A stretch of DNA of 60,069 bases. Source: Lyophyllum atratum (Eukaryota; Basidiomycota; Agaricomycetes; Agaricales; Lyophyllaceae). The translations under genes were made by a program, and so were the position numbers. Below, piece after piece: positions 44,801 through 60,069 of this stretch (within the stretch, counting starts at the first letter, position 1; every line of letters begins with the position of its first letter). The notes under the pieces were generated by a model. It did no database searches and was not told where the DNA came from. It saw only the letters and a program-made list of their open reading frames with translations. The DNA is taken from assembly GCA_014905825.1 (NCBI GenBank), contig JACGCN010000099.1, positions 1 to 60,069 of the forward strand, in the 5' to 3' direction.

Positions 44801-47286
44801 GACATACGTACATGACGACGTCGCCAGAATCTACCAGCACAGCAAACGTGCCGCTGACGAATTCAGCGCATTGTCTCCAACGGCGAAGTACTGCGTTGGA
44901 CTCGCACGATATATGCAAAGCCCTCTTAACGAATACGCAGCGCTGGGTTCTGATATAACGGCTATCGCATTCGAGGACGACGATCAGCATCTGGTGAACT
45001 ATTTCCTCTCCTTCGTATTGCCCATCGAGCTGACCAGCAGTCGTTTAGGTTCCCAAGGAGAAACTACTAGCGGCATTTGAGCGAACCATCGTCGACGTCA
45101 CAAACAAAGTTGGAGTTGATATCAACCGTGCCGTCGCCGATTCATACTATCAGCACCTCCTGCCATTTGTCTGCGGTCTTGGTCCTAGGAAGGCTCAGGT
45201 TCTAGTCAAGAAAATAGGTTCATTGGTGAGTTACTCCCCTTATGTACCTTACCTGTGCTTAACTTCTGTTTAGGGTGGCAATCTGGTTAACCGCGATCAG
45301 TTCATTAAAGGCGGTCTTTTGACAACGAAAATCTTCCTCAACGCCGCAAGTTTCTTGCGCATTTCGCAAGACCTGGATGCTAAGCCTATTAAGAACCGTC
45401 ATGACGATGATATGGCGCCAGATCCGTTGGACGATACTCGCATCCATCCAGAAGACTATGAGTTGGCTCGGAAGATGGCAACAGACGCACTGGAACTCGA
45501 CGAGGAAGATGTACACGATGAGCACCCGTCGCATGTCGTGTCTCTCATCATCCAAGATAAAGACAACGAAAAGAAGCTTTCTGAGCTCAACTTGGACGAA
45601 TTTGCTATCAGCCTGTACGAAGCCAATAACGATCAGAAACGACATACACTGAATCTCATTCGTGACGAGCTCATGAAACCCTATGCGGAAAATCGAGATA
45701 CATTCCGACTACCGACCCCCTGGGATGTGGTGACGATGCTTAGTGGTGAAACACCCCGAACTTTGCGCGTAGGGCTCATTGTCTCTGTTCTTGTCCTGCG
45801 CACGAAAAGCAATGTGATTTCTGTCCGTTTCGATTCCGGGATAGAGGGCGCCATCACCTCTGAATTTGTGGCCGACCAAACTCCGGCGAATCTAGGGGAC
45901 GTTGTTGTCAAAGGCCAAACTATACCTGGCATCATCATCAGTCTTAACTTCGACGTCGAACAAGATCAATTCTCGGTCGATCTGTCTTCCCGGCCTGCTG
46001 ATCTAGCTGGTGGTGATAACGCGTTTAGAGCCATACGACATGATATATGCTGGGATGTTACCCGACACGAGAAGGATGTTGAAATATTGGCCAGGAAAAA
46101 GAGGGCAGAGGTTGATCGAACCCGACGGGTTATCAAGCATCCCAATTTCCACAACTTCAACACAGCCCAGGCAGAAGCTTATTTGGAAAAACAACAGCGT
46201 GGTGACGTCGTCATCAGACCCTCGTCAAAGGGCATCAATCATCTAGCTGTGACGTGGAAAGTGGACAGTGGGCTGTATCAGCATATTGGTACGTCCTTTC
46301 CCACTTGTCTCTGTCCGTCATCTTAATGTCTTCCCCTAGATGTTACCGAACCTAACGCAGACCCTACTGGACAGACTACCGGTCAACTGATCGTGGACAA
46401 CGCCCACAATTACGCTGATCTAGACGAGCTCATTGTCAATCACGTGCAGGCGATGGCTCGTCGGTGTGAAGAACTGATGGCGCATGAGAAATTCAAGCAC
46501 GGCTCTGAAGATGAACTGCGTAAGTCAACCCCCCGGTCCGACATGCTTGGCTGATTTCAACTTCTCTTTAGACCTTTTCCTGAAGAATTTCCTTGCTGCT
46601 AACCCTGCAAAGAGCATGTATGGCTTCACACTTAACCGCAAACGACCTGGCCATTTCAGTCTGTGCTTTTTGGCCAACAAGAATTCTGCCGTACAGACAT
46701 GGGTAAGTATAATACTCTGTTTGTGACTTCAAGTGACTCAATTACCTCCACATCAGCCCGTGAGGGTTGCTCCTGAAGCCTACTACTTGTTCGATGCCGC
46801 TGCCGTAGGAGTCCCCGAACTCTGTGACGCCTTCAAAGTCAGGTCAGTTAGCCTTTCATTACATGCGTTGACACCCGCTTCATGCTTGTTCCTGCTAGGC
46901 ATCTTCATGAATCTCAGAACGTCGTTACTGCTGCTGCCGGTGGGAAAACACCGTTTGGAGCAGGTACTCGGACGCCTGCGCGGCCCCAGACTGGAGGTGC
47001 CACACCTGGGCGAATGTCAGTTCGTCAGGTTGGAAGGACACCAAATCCATATAATGGTACCACGCCCTATAATGGCCCTCCTTCCCATAGTTCGTATCCC
47101 AGTTCCGGTCCCGCAGGTGGTTATATGCCACCTCAAACACCTTACGGTTATCAGACACCATCACATCGACCGCCAAATTTTGCACCACCACCTGCTGTCC
47201 CTCCAGGGATGAATCCTGCACGAGCAGCCATGCTCCAACAGAACGCAGGATCATCTGGATGGAGTCAGAGTTCGGGTTGGCCTTAG
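41900..47286 (+). CDS. SPT6: Transcription elongation factor / histone chaperone Spt6
   Basis: Binds histones and the Pol II linker during elongation. Very acidic N-terminus ([40 protein letters not shown]), the DLF-like region [20 protein letters not shown], a helical core with [20 protein letters not shown], and a YqgF-like fold ([20 protein letters not shown]). The helix-hairpin-helix ([20 protein letters not shown]) is followed by an S1 domain ([20 protein letters not shown]) and tandem SH2 ([40 protein letters not shown]). The tail is rich in Gly, Pro, Thr and Ser ([16 protein letters not shown]) and ends at 47286. About 14 introns; domain order and length (about 1,500 residues) are normal. 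Confidence 0.95.
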
Positions 47287-47418
47287 CATCTAAAATCTAT
47301 GACCTCATTGAGGTTAATTCACCCATCCATTGCTATTGTAGGACAGTTATCGTGTATAGTATCGTATTCATATAATCAACAAATTCCTTGGCTTGCCAGG
47401 TTGCAACAAGTAACGATC

Positions 47419-49647
47419 TCATGGGATTCGTTTGATGTCGTGTACAAAAACTGTCCGTGTGGAATCACCATGCCAGCCCCTATTGCTACTAGCACTTACC
47501 AAAAACCTCGCACCAGGATCGACGACTGGCATTTGGTTAGTTTATTTGCAAGCAACATATGCTGCTGCGCGACTTACGCATCTGTGAAATATAGCCACCA
47601 TGATGACCTGGAATGATCTTGAATTGAGCCCCACTTTTCACTTTCCCAAATGAATCTGGTTCAGCTGCCTCCGCTACATTCCAAAGACGCAAATTATCTA
47701 TAGATGCACTGTGGTACTCATCGTTGAGATTTGAAGATTCAATTAAGACAGGGGTTATACCATGCGATATGTCGGCAGTCCGGAAAGGCCACCACGCAGG
47801 ACACGACGCCCGAGCTCAGAGGATTTCGCAACGTCTTCAGAAGTCTTGGGGTGTTGCTTGGACCAGAGCGCCCAAGTTGCCGAACATCCCAGACATCAAC
47901 AGTCCCATTCCGTCTCCCTGCATAGATCTGCCCCCCATCGGCGGACCAACAGGCCTGATTTAAAGTCTAGATGAGCAACGTTCAAATACTTCGTAAAGAG
48001 ATATGTTTACGGAGAGACACCACGGCGGCGTCTTTTCACTCATCCAAAGCCTCCCAACACCACTGCCAGGAGTGTTAACTCTTTTGTCCCAGAGGATGAC
48101 CTGTCCATCGATCGACGCAGTCAAGAAAAGATCAGGAGAAAAAGTAGCAAAGCTAGCGGGGTCTAGTAGTGGGGGAGCGTTCTTTGGAGGAGGGATCTGG
48201 CCTGGCGTCACTCGCGGAGCATTTTGTTGGGCTTGCTGATTCTGTACAGGAGAATCCAAGGGCTGACTTTCTGGTGCATCCGCTTCGTCATCGAAGAGGG
48301 GGTCAAACGAAGCATCTGATCTGGTGTCTGAATCAGGCAGTGCCGTTGAAATTGTCTCAGAGGACATTTCCGTGTGGCTACCAGATGCCAGCGTACTGTC
48401 TCTATTGCTGGCTTGCGACGTAAGTTGGTCCCTCCGAGAATTTGCTTCTGAGTATCCAGAACTGAGAGGACGAACGGCGATCGCTGTAAGCTGAGCACCG
48501 TGCGCGGTGAATGTCCTGACACGTTGGCCGTTGTTGAGATCCCAATGCTAGATAATCTAGACTGTAAATTGCCTTTATGAATGGACAATAGCTACCTACG
48601 ATCGCATCGCCATCCCATCCTGCGCTAAACAATCCTTTCTCATCGTGATCCAGTGAAAGAGCAGAGACTGGGCCTCTATGGCCGGGCATAACATAAATTA
48701 GTCGACCAGGTTCATGGCGCGTCGTGAAAAGATTGATGTGTCCAGTCTGTCCAGAGGAATGAGTTGGAAATAGCTCACTGGAGCATAGATGACACACATC
48801 GGTTCCAGCGAGGGTCCACAGCGCATCTGAGTGCATTGCAAGGCTATACACGGGAGACAAAGCTGGTGGTTGCATTACCGTGCCAGGCATTCCGCCCACT
48901 TTCGAAGTATCGGGCAGGATTGGATTCTCCCACCAGCATCGCAGCTGTCCCGACTTCATGATGCCTTCCACAACGCCAGAATGGTGGCGTTGTGGGGCAG
49001 TTAGGAATATCTTACTGTTAACTGCTGCAAATATGTCGTAATCGCGAATATAACCATCGTCTGACCCAGTCAGAAGGTGGGTCATACACAGAGAAGAAGC
49101 CAGGGCATGCGTGGGGACGGGATGCGGGAGCGCACATATAGCTTCCACTGTGTACGAGACTGAAGGGGCTTGTTTGCCTATGGGTGCCACCAACGCTTTC
49201 TTGCGGAGCTGAGCAGGAGAGAGGGAACGCTTCCGGGTCGGAGGCGGAGGGACTGAAGCGATGTTATTCAAGGACTATGCTTGTATTGCAGGAATTCACC
49301 TTCAGGTGGATGTACGAGCTCTGCAGTAGGGGCATTATCTCCAACAGGGATGGGCTCACTCTGGGGATCGACCTCCATTGTCTCTCCGAAAGTCTCTGAA
49401 TCGTTGTCCTCGTCTTCATCGTCGTCTGAACCGTCTTCGGAGTCATCTGAAGCTGATTCCTGGATGTGACGCCTGTGAGCACGAGAGATCCGCTGCGAGA
49501 ATTGGACGAGCGCACATCATCACCCTCCTCGGTCGCGTCGTCACGACCTACATCAAGGGGTTCATCTTCTCCATCCGCTTCAGGATCATCTTCGCCTTCG
49601 TATTCGAGTTCCTCGGGAGTTTCATCCTCAGAGTCGCTGGGGGCCAT
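47419..49647 (-). CDS. SPT8: SAGA complex WD-repeat subunit Spt8
   Basis: Links SAGA to TATA-binding protein. Start at 49647 (MAPSDSEDETPEELEYEGED; an in-frame Met at 49656 adds three residues), followed by a long acidic region (ASDDSEDGSDDDEDEDNDSE). Then the Spt8 block VSYTVEAICALPHPVPTHAL, TGSDDGYIRDYDIFAAVNSK and FLTAPQRHHSGVVEGIMKSG. WD repeats follow (GHRGPVSALSLDHDEKGLFS; FLTASIDGQVILWDKRVNTP; GVGRLWMSEKTPPWCLSV), and the C-terminus is GDSTRTVFVHDIKRIP at 47419. The first intron boundary near 49490-49530 is uncertain: joining the first exon to the acidic frame needs an unusually short intron of about 31 nt or an indel. It faces SPT6 tail to tail and SRP54 head to head. Confidence 0.9.
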
Positions 49648-49722
49648 GAAAAACAAGAGTCAAGTGGCGTTGGCGTACGACACACTTCGCACGACTTGCA
49701 CCAGACCTCGACACCTCCGCAC

Positions 49723-51936
<2,214 letters not shown>

Positions 51937-52036
51937 ATACCAGGATGAAGATCGCAACTTGTATTCTTGCTTATCCATACATACTTAATCTACAACGATA
52001 TCATACTCTACAAGATGGAAAGTTCTTCACGGGTCA

Positions 52037-52805
52037 CTAGTGGGTCTTCTGTTCTTTTCTCCATTGCTTTTTCTGCACAGATGCCGCGTTCTTGTTACCA
52101 AAGATGAATGACGATGTATGCTTATCTGCTCCTGTCTTTTTGGACACGAGCGAAGAGTTCCCGAAAACAATCTAACAAGCGTTAAGATCAGCACCGCTTC
52201 AGGCCCTTTAATATGGAATTGCGAACCGCCCAAAGTCCCCATAGACCAATTGTCGCTGAACCTACGAAGACGACGGAAGCCAAAGGTCCGACATTTCTAG
52301 TGTTGTAAGACATGAAAGCTGTAACAATGGCAGCTACCGATATAGATCCGATTAGAGGATGGGTCGGCGTTGTGGAGACCTGTAGTTCTTGCAGAGTAGG
52401 CGATGAAGGTACCTGGAGTAGACGGGTTAGAGCCAGCTCGAAAGGACGCGCCTGAGCATACGACTTGCATTAAGAATGAGGGCTACGGCTATCGCAGTCA
52501 GCCAAATTCCAAAATGGACGGCAAGGAAGGATTCTAATGGTGTGAGTGCTGTCCGTCGCACTGTCGTGGCAGTGGTTTCTGAGATGAAGAGAAGAAGGCT
52601 GGGAAACACAGTGAGACAGGAGGCTAGGGTGAGCAACCTTGGGGGGATTTCAGTAACATGTCAAGTGACCAAAAGCACACACCTACAAGCCAGCAACGAC
52701 CCAAGTCCACACCGCAATAACATTGCTTGAAGAATTGATAGAGTCTTGGTCTCGTTGGGTCGTCTGGGGCGTCGAGAGGTCTGTCATGGGTATTGAATCC
52801 GACAT
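52037..52805 (-). CDS. Small multi-pass membrane protein, unknown function
   Basis: Start at 52805 gives [20 protein letters not shown], then a first hydrophobic segment interrupted by an intron ([32 protein letters not shown]). A second segment is [19 protein letters not shown]. After another intron come a third and fourth ([40 protein letters not shown]) and a basic tail ([14 protein letters not shown]) ending at 52037. About 205 residues with four predicted helices. The frame is consistent over four exons, so it is a real gene. I do not recognise the family; a C-terminal KKxx-like basic end hints at an endomembrane location (inference). Confidence 0.68.
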
Positions 52806-53053
52806 GTGCAGGTCAGGCCGCAGTGAGCCGCAGTGCTACTCGTCGTGAACCTGACACATGGGGTCTCATACATTCCTCGAATTCTCACACCGGTTACCTG
52901 CATCTCGTTCTCATGACATTTTCCAATTTACTGTGACGTGACTGACAGACTTATCGACAACGGGAGCTTCTTCTAACGTATTCCAGACGAAAAACAAGGT
53001 CCTCAAGGCTGGGCGGCCGTTATGCGAGCTTTTCCAACATACTATTCGCTTGC

Positions 53054-54399
53054 ATGTCTATTGACCTCCTGGTCGCTGATGTTTCGTATCTGGGGGACGA
53101 TGATTCTGAGTTTTTCAGAACTGTCCATGACCGATCGCTGAATACCTTGAACTCGCGATACATGCTTCCGGTTGATCGTGACGAAGTCAAGGTCAGTTTC
53201 TCCGATCCCTCGGTCACAGCGTCCGTTCTTTAAAAAATACATACAGCGGTCAGAACTGCACCATCGTTTGTTGCAGTTCGTTTTTGACGGCAGGAATTAC
53301 CTCGGTCCCGTTAAAGAGGCCTTACAATTTGGCCAACAACGTAGGAGTATGTTTTTGCTCTTTCTGTTAGCTCCGAGTGTGGACATTGACGGGTCTTCCC
53401 CAAGTCCTCGATCTGGGAACGGGAGGCGGATTTTGGTAACCATCATCATCCTCAGCTGGACAACCGAAATTCAATGACAGCGGGTGCGCAGGGCTATTAA
53501 CATGGCAGATGATTTCCCCCGAGCTGAGGTGATAGGTGTTGATCTAGCGCCCATTCAACCCAGGTACGTGTGTATCGTCTCTGACCCACCCGTAGAGTGA
53601 GGACCAAGAAATTCTATTTTATCAGGACCGTGCCACCAAACTGCACGTAAGCCGTGTAACTTACGCCCTGTTTGACCGGGAAACCGACGCTCTTACCTCT
53701 CGCCAGCTTTGAGCTATGTGATTTAGACCAGCGGAACATTCCTTATCCTGACAACCACTTTGATTTCATTCATGCTCGATCCATGCACACCGGAGTACGT
53801 CAATCGATGCATTGAATCACCAGACGATTCGCTCATTCCGTCAGATACACGACTACCCCAGATTTCTCGAAGAAATCGGCCGCTTACTTCGTCCAGGTGG
53901 TCTTCTTCTCCTCGTGGAACCTAGCTTGGTTCCAATCGTGGACGGCAAACCAGCAACAGAGTATCCTAACGGGACTGGGCTTCATGGCTGGTCCACTCTG
54001 TGGGAGACCTATCGAGCCTGTCTGAAGCTCCAAGAAATAGACATCACCGTACCACAACGCCTGGCAGAACTCTTAGCTGCTAACGAGGCGTTTGAAAATA
54101 TCGTTGTGCAAGACGGCAACATCCCAGTTGGATTTTGGCCCAGCGGTAGTGTGACCTTCCCACAGACCAGGTTGATGGCTAATCTTACTGCGACAGACCC
54201 GCATCTACTTACCACTGGACAACTGCAGTGGATGGACTACGAACTGTTTCTTCCTGCTTTAAAACCCTTCTTTCTTTCTTCTGGCATCCCGGAAGCGAAA
54301 GCTGAGCGTATCATTTCGGATGCTCAGCGGGATCTATACTACCCTTCACTCTGCCCTTCAGCACAACTGCACATTGTTTACGCATCCAAATGTCGGTGA
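53054..54399 (+). CDS. SAM-dependent methyltransferase (class I, LaeA-like)
   Basis: Start at 53054 (MSIDLLVADVSYLGDDDSEF), then FRTVHDRSLNTLNSRYMLPV, RSELHHRLLQFVFDGRNYLG. Motif I is VLDLGTGGGFW, with the intron ending CGCAG|GGCTATT giving GFWAINMADDFPRAEVIGVD and the second-strand acidic residue. LCDLDQRNIPYPDNHFDFIH is motif II, and RFLEEIGRLLRPGGLLLLVE motif III. The C-terminal third (SGSVTFPQTRLMANLTATDP) is lineage-specific. About 380 residues. Similar proteins often sit near secondary-metabolite genes, but none is adjacent here. The substrate is unknown. Five or so short introns. Confidence 0.83.
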
Positions 54400-54711
54400 T
54401 GGGACGGGACGGGAACTTCACACTGTATCCATAGCACATACATTGTCTCTACAGGTCGCAAAGCTGTATGTATATAAATACCCTTTCATCTCCTCAGCCG
54501 GTTCGCGCGACATCAAGTTATCAACTTTCATTCACAAAGTACACACAATCAGAGACGACCCATAAACGCTACTCATGTAAGTATTGAGTAAGTATCATCC
54601 AACAGGGCAGGAGTAATAGAACGAAAAAGCGAGCAAGATGCGACAGACATCAAACCCTCGCCCTAAAACAGACAAGAGACTGGTCTAGTCAGCATGGTCC
54701 TACGGATATGC
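54400..54711. other. Convergent 3' intergenic region
   Basis: Between the methyltransferase and PAB1 stops. It contains TATATAAATA at about 54471-54480, more likely AU-rich 3' UTR than promoter given the gene orientations. No gene seen. Confidence 0.4.
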
Positions 54712-57015
<2,304 letters not shown>

Positions 57016-57427
57016 CGTCTGGAGATGTAGTGTTTTATGGGTTTTTGGGGGTCGTTACTGGGTTATGTGACTTTTTACGACTGTGCGATCAGTGTAAGTG
57101 GACAGCAGCTGATGCGGAGAGAAAAAGCAGACATACAGGAAGTGACAACAACGCAACTGATGATGAATATAAGTTTTTTTATATGTTTTTTGGTGGCTAG
57201 AAGGATGCGGTGAGCAATAGGGACCGGCAGAAGATGGAGGTCTCACCTTTCGAGATGCTTGCAACTCTCCTCCGCATCCACAATATTTGATACTTTTTTC
57301 AAACTCCGCGTGGGCGCACAATAGCTCATGCAATTGTCCACAATAAAACATAAGTACAAGGTGGCATGTATGACGGCCTCAGTACAGACAAGGTAGAAAG
57401 CACATAAAGTACGGTAGTAAACTAGAA

Positions 57428-58769
57428 TTATCCTCGGGTAAAGTATGCCTTGGCGCCGTGTGTCGCTAGCTCTGATTTTGCCTGAAACAGACGTTCAGAT
57501 TCAGCTTTCTAAACGGAATTCACTGAAAATCAGACCTTTTCCATCGTATGCCCCGCGGCCGTGTGGTGAGCATAAATCTACGAACTCACCCATCAGAATC
57601 TAGGCACTCAAAGGGCAAGATGCTCACGGCAACTCACCTGACGGTAATAGTACGCATTGCCAATGCCCTGGATCAACCATCCTATCGTGGCTACTAGCCC
57701 GAGGACAGCAGCTGCCCAATAATGCTTCACAAACATTTGGATGGTCCGAATGATACCTGCCGCGCCAGTGCTGATAGATACGATAAGAACAACCTTCTCC
57801 CTCGGACTTGAATGAAGCAACATACCTCGGTACACCTATGATCCTATGTGGCGGGAATGGAGTGAGGACCCCTCAGGGGAATTTCATACATGACGTGCTT
57901 ACATGTAGACACTGAAAAGAAGATGGAACCCGCAGAAGAAGAAGTAGAAGTCTAGATCCACATGGTCAGTTCTCGAGCGGGGATAGAGCATGGGCCAGAT
58001 TTACAGTAGTATAATGATTGCTCCTGTCGGATATAGGGTCAGCACAGGACGGATGCATCACGGATGCACCTAGCACTTGCCTTCATGTATCCATTGTATA
58101 TTGGGCTTTATACGGCAAAGCTAAGTTGAAGTTTAAAAAAGGCCAAAACAAACTCACCGGTACCACAGAAGAAAAGACAAAATCGAAATGACGAAAAGGT
58201 AACTTGCGAGGTTGCAATAAGAGGCTGGAAATCGATAACAGGAACACGACTTACAAAATGCTCGCGCCGAGATCCCGTCCAGCTTCCTCTCCACCGGCAA
58301 GTAAGATAAATATACAGGCGACCATATTGATGATTAGGGTTAAAAGTAGGACCAGCCACAGTTGATACAGGCGTGTTATCAGCGGCCGTGAAGCCTCAGG
58401 GATCTCATCTTTTATTGAGTGAAAGATTAGAGGGAAGACTAGGAGATGGAGAGAAGTCTAATGGGTTAACGCTAGACAATGAGAGTTGTAAATTCTTGTT
58501 ACATGGTGGCCAATTTGCTTTGCCATGATGACGGAGATTGTTGGCTTTTGCATTGAGCTCCTGCTCGCGGCGTTCGAGGTCTGCTTCGCGTCGACGGATT
58601 TCCTCAAGCCTGCTGGCCTCCGCAGCACTGGTTGAGACTGGTATGGTGTGGCGTGGATGGGTCGTCAAATGGATTTGTATCAAGTGAGTGCGTGGAAGCA
58701 AAAGGATTATGAGTGTAATCGGCTGTGAGAAGAGAGGAGATTAACGGTTAGGCGGCGGGACTTACTCAT
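57428..58769 (-). CDS. Secretory carrier-associated membrane protein (SCAMP)
   Basis: A four-helix membrane protein of post-Golgi recycling. The first coding exon is only ATGA (58766-58769), spliced to THNPFASTHSLDTNPF with two NPF endocytic motifs. Then comes the coiled coil ASRLEEIRRREADLERREQE, LNAKANNLRHHGKANWPP, and LYQLWLVLLLTLIINMVACI. The conserved core continues with CGFHLLFSVYMIIGVPSTGA, in which IIGVPS depends on an 18-nt exon at 57826-57843. AGIIRTIQMFVKHYWAAAVL and GWLIQGIGNAYYYRQ follow, and the tail GAKAYFTRG stops at 57428. At least nine exons. The NPF and coiled-coil exon needs a one-base fix near 58640 (frame change between DDPST and VSTSAAEAS). Confidence 0.88.
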
Positions 58770-59399
58770 GGCGTCGTGAGTGGAAGTTGGATCTCGTTGG
58801 CGAGCACAGCGTCCGAGAACGACGAGCCGGCAAGTGCCGATGTTTGCATTCGAGGGGTGGCCAAACAACCGCCGATGTAAAAATATCTATGATCGTTGAC
58901 AATGTGGTATGCGGCTACGGGCTCGGCGCCGATTCTTCGAAAGCACTCCTTCCTCGCGATATGCTCGGATTGCCACGGGACCGCGCCCAAGATCAATTGC
59001 AGAATTCTGCGCCGGACGTCAAGGCCAGGCGGTGATGAGTGACCGTGACTACTGCAGAAAGGTGCACTTGGCACTGGGACGGGATAACGAATAGGCCCTG
59101 ACAGTGACACCGAGTACAGCCTCTCGGGCTAAATCGAGCGTGAGACCACGTGGTGGAGTATAAAAAAGTAGGGCTGGAAGAATGGACAACCCCTCGGTGC
59201 ACTTAACCTTGTCCTTTCTTTCTTCAGCTTCCCTCCTCGCCCTTTCCTCGCCTTCTTGACCGTACGTCCGCGTGTATCTCATCCATTTCATTTCTCACTC
59301 GAAGCTTCCACCTTCAGACCCCAGTCTTTCTTTAAATACTGTCCCCCCCTGTCAACCAGACACCACTCTCGCTCACCACCCCGTCTCTACTCACTCGCC
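58770..59399. promoter_or_regulatory. Divergent promoter region (SCAMP / RlpA-like), with TATA box
   Basis: 630 nt between start codons. A plus-strand TATA box GTATAAAAAAG lies at about 59158-59168, and the palindrome CCACGTGG (E-box core) at 59146-59153 just upstream. A pyrimidine-rich stretch (59200-59260, 59370-59395) typical of highly expressed fungal promoters leads to the start codon at 59400. The minus frame at 58766-59110 has no known motif. Confidence 0.55.
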
Positions 59400-60069
59400 A
59401 TGTTCACCCTTGCCCCCTTCGCCTTGGCTATCACTGCCATCTCTTCTGTCTCGGGCCTTGTCGTTCCCCGTGCAACGGCCCCCGCTGGCTGGGCTAAGGC
59501 TTATCTCGCGAGGTACCTCATGCCATCTTCGAGTGTACCTCTCTAATTGAAGCCCAGCCCTATGATACCTACCACACCAGGTATCTCGCCATTGGCTGTA
59601 TCAATAAGCACGACACGGCCTTTTTCGATCAGTGCTGCCATCCTCTTCTGGTGTGTGCCAACGTTTTTTTTTAGCAACTCATTCCTGACCGTCCTCCTAG
59701 GCGACCCAGAAACTCGAGACTGCTCGTCCCAAGCAATGCATCCCATCTACGTCTACATCCTCTTCGAAGCCCAAGCCCACGGCCGTCCCGACGATGATGA
59801 TATGATGAGACTGTGATGACGAGGACGAGGAGCCGTCTACCGCCGTTCACGCCACCTCCACGAAGGCTCCTACCCCGACCTCTACCAAAGATTCCGGTCA
59901 TCACTTCTACGAAGACTCCCGCTGTCGCTCCTTCTCCAGCCAAGACATCCACAACAAAGGCTTCACCCACTCCTCAATCTAGCAATGTCAACTCTGGTGG
60001 ATTGTACGTTACACTTTTTTGCCCTTTCGTGCTTATGCCGATGTTTCTTGCAGTGCTACCTTCTTCTAC
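59400..60069 (+). CDS. Secreted RlpA-like / double-psi beta-barrel protein, 3'-truncated by window edge
   Basis: Start at 59400 gives a clear signal peptide (MFTLAPFALAITAISSVSGL, cleavage likely near the following VVPRA). Exons then encode a short Cys-containing module (YDTYHTRYLAIGCINKHDTA, FFDQCCHPLL, ATQKLETARPKQCIP), typical of the N-terminal region of many basidiomycete RlpA-like proteins. A Ser/Thr/Pro/Lys-rich linker follows. The last exon at the window edge begins GGFATFFY, the usual start of the double-psi beta-barrel domain. Introns lie near 59512-59553, 59652-59700 and 60004-60053. The barrel itself lies beyond the window. Such proteins are extracellular and may act on the cell wall (family knowledge); the precise role is unknown. 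Strong TATA promoter suggests high or inducible expression. Confidence 0.72.

Noticed and set aside
58766..59110. 114-codon minus frame upstream of SCAMP
   Set aside because: No recognisable domain and located in the divergent promoter; the SCAMP start at 58769 with the 4-nt first exon is better supported.

Overview
The window is nuclear DNA from a filamentous basidiomycete, most likely an Agaricomycete. Genes are dense and lie on both strands. Nearly all are cut by many introns of about 40-70 nt with GT..AG ends, and the recognisable proteins are fungal in type: Atg2, Spt6, Spt8, Med16, Naa25, NNT, SCAMP, Nce101, a ferrichrome-type NRPS piece and an RlpA-like secreted protein. No bacterial-style operons, tRNA, rRNA or CRISPR array were seen.

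Layout, left to right. 1-10.4 kb holds a nucleotide-sugar transporter cut by the left edge (+), mitochondrial NAD(P) transhydrogenase (-), a truncated RtcB-family RNA ligase relic (-), a dihydrodipicolinate-synthase-family aldolase (-) and Pus4 (-). 10.8-22.4 kb holds an HxxxD acyltransferase (+), Mediator Med16 (-), proteasome chaperone PAC3 (+), tiny Nce101 (-), the NatB subunit Naa25 (+) and canonical RPA32 (-). 22.6-29 kb holds a second, diverged RPA32-family gene (+). It lies head to head with RPA32 and is split by a 4.8-kb near-perfect palindrome made of two inverted copies of a PIF/Harbinger-like transposon. 29-41.2 kb holds a GDSL esterase (+), ATG2 (+), ribosome-biogenesis RLP24 (-), then a collapsed siderophore locus: the 3' half of an ornithine monooxygenase (-) abutting the last condensation domain of a ferrichrome-type NRPS (+). 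41.2-60 kb holds a riboflavin-pathway deaminase (-), SPT6 (+), SPT8 (-), SRP54 (+), a small membrane protein (-), a methyltransferase (+), PAB1 (-), SCAMP (-) and the 5' part of a secreted double-psi beta-barrel protein (+).

Most of the genes are housekeeping: chromatin and transcription (Spt6, Spt8, Med16), RNA and translation (Pab1, Pus4, RLP24, SRP54), replication (RPA32), protein modification and turnover (Naa25, PAC3, Atg2) and secretion (SRP54, SCAMP). Several divergent pairs have start codons only 34-94 nt apart, so they must share very short bidirectional promoters.

The most unusual feature is the palindromic twin transposon. Its outer ends are perfect inverted repeats flanked by a short target duplication. 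Joining the flanks at one target copy gives an uninterrupted RPA32-like reading frame. The arms differ only by one 4-nt duplication and one substitution that I could see, so the structure looks young.

Caution on quality: several genes, including the normally essential PAB1, show single-base homopolymer indels that break the frame. This suggests residual assembly error, so frameshifts alone are not taken here as proof of pseudogenes.
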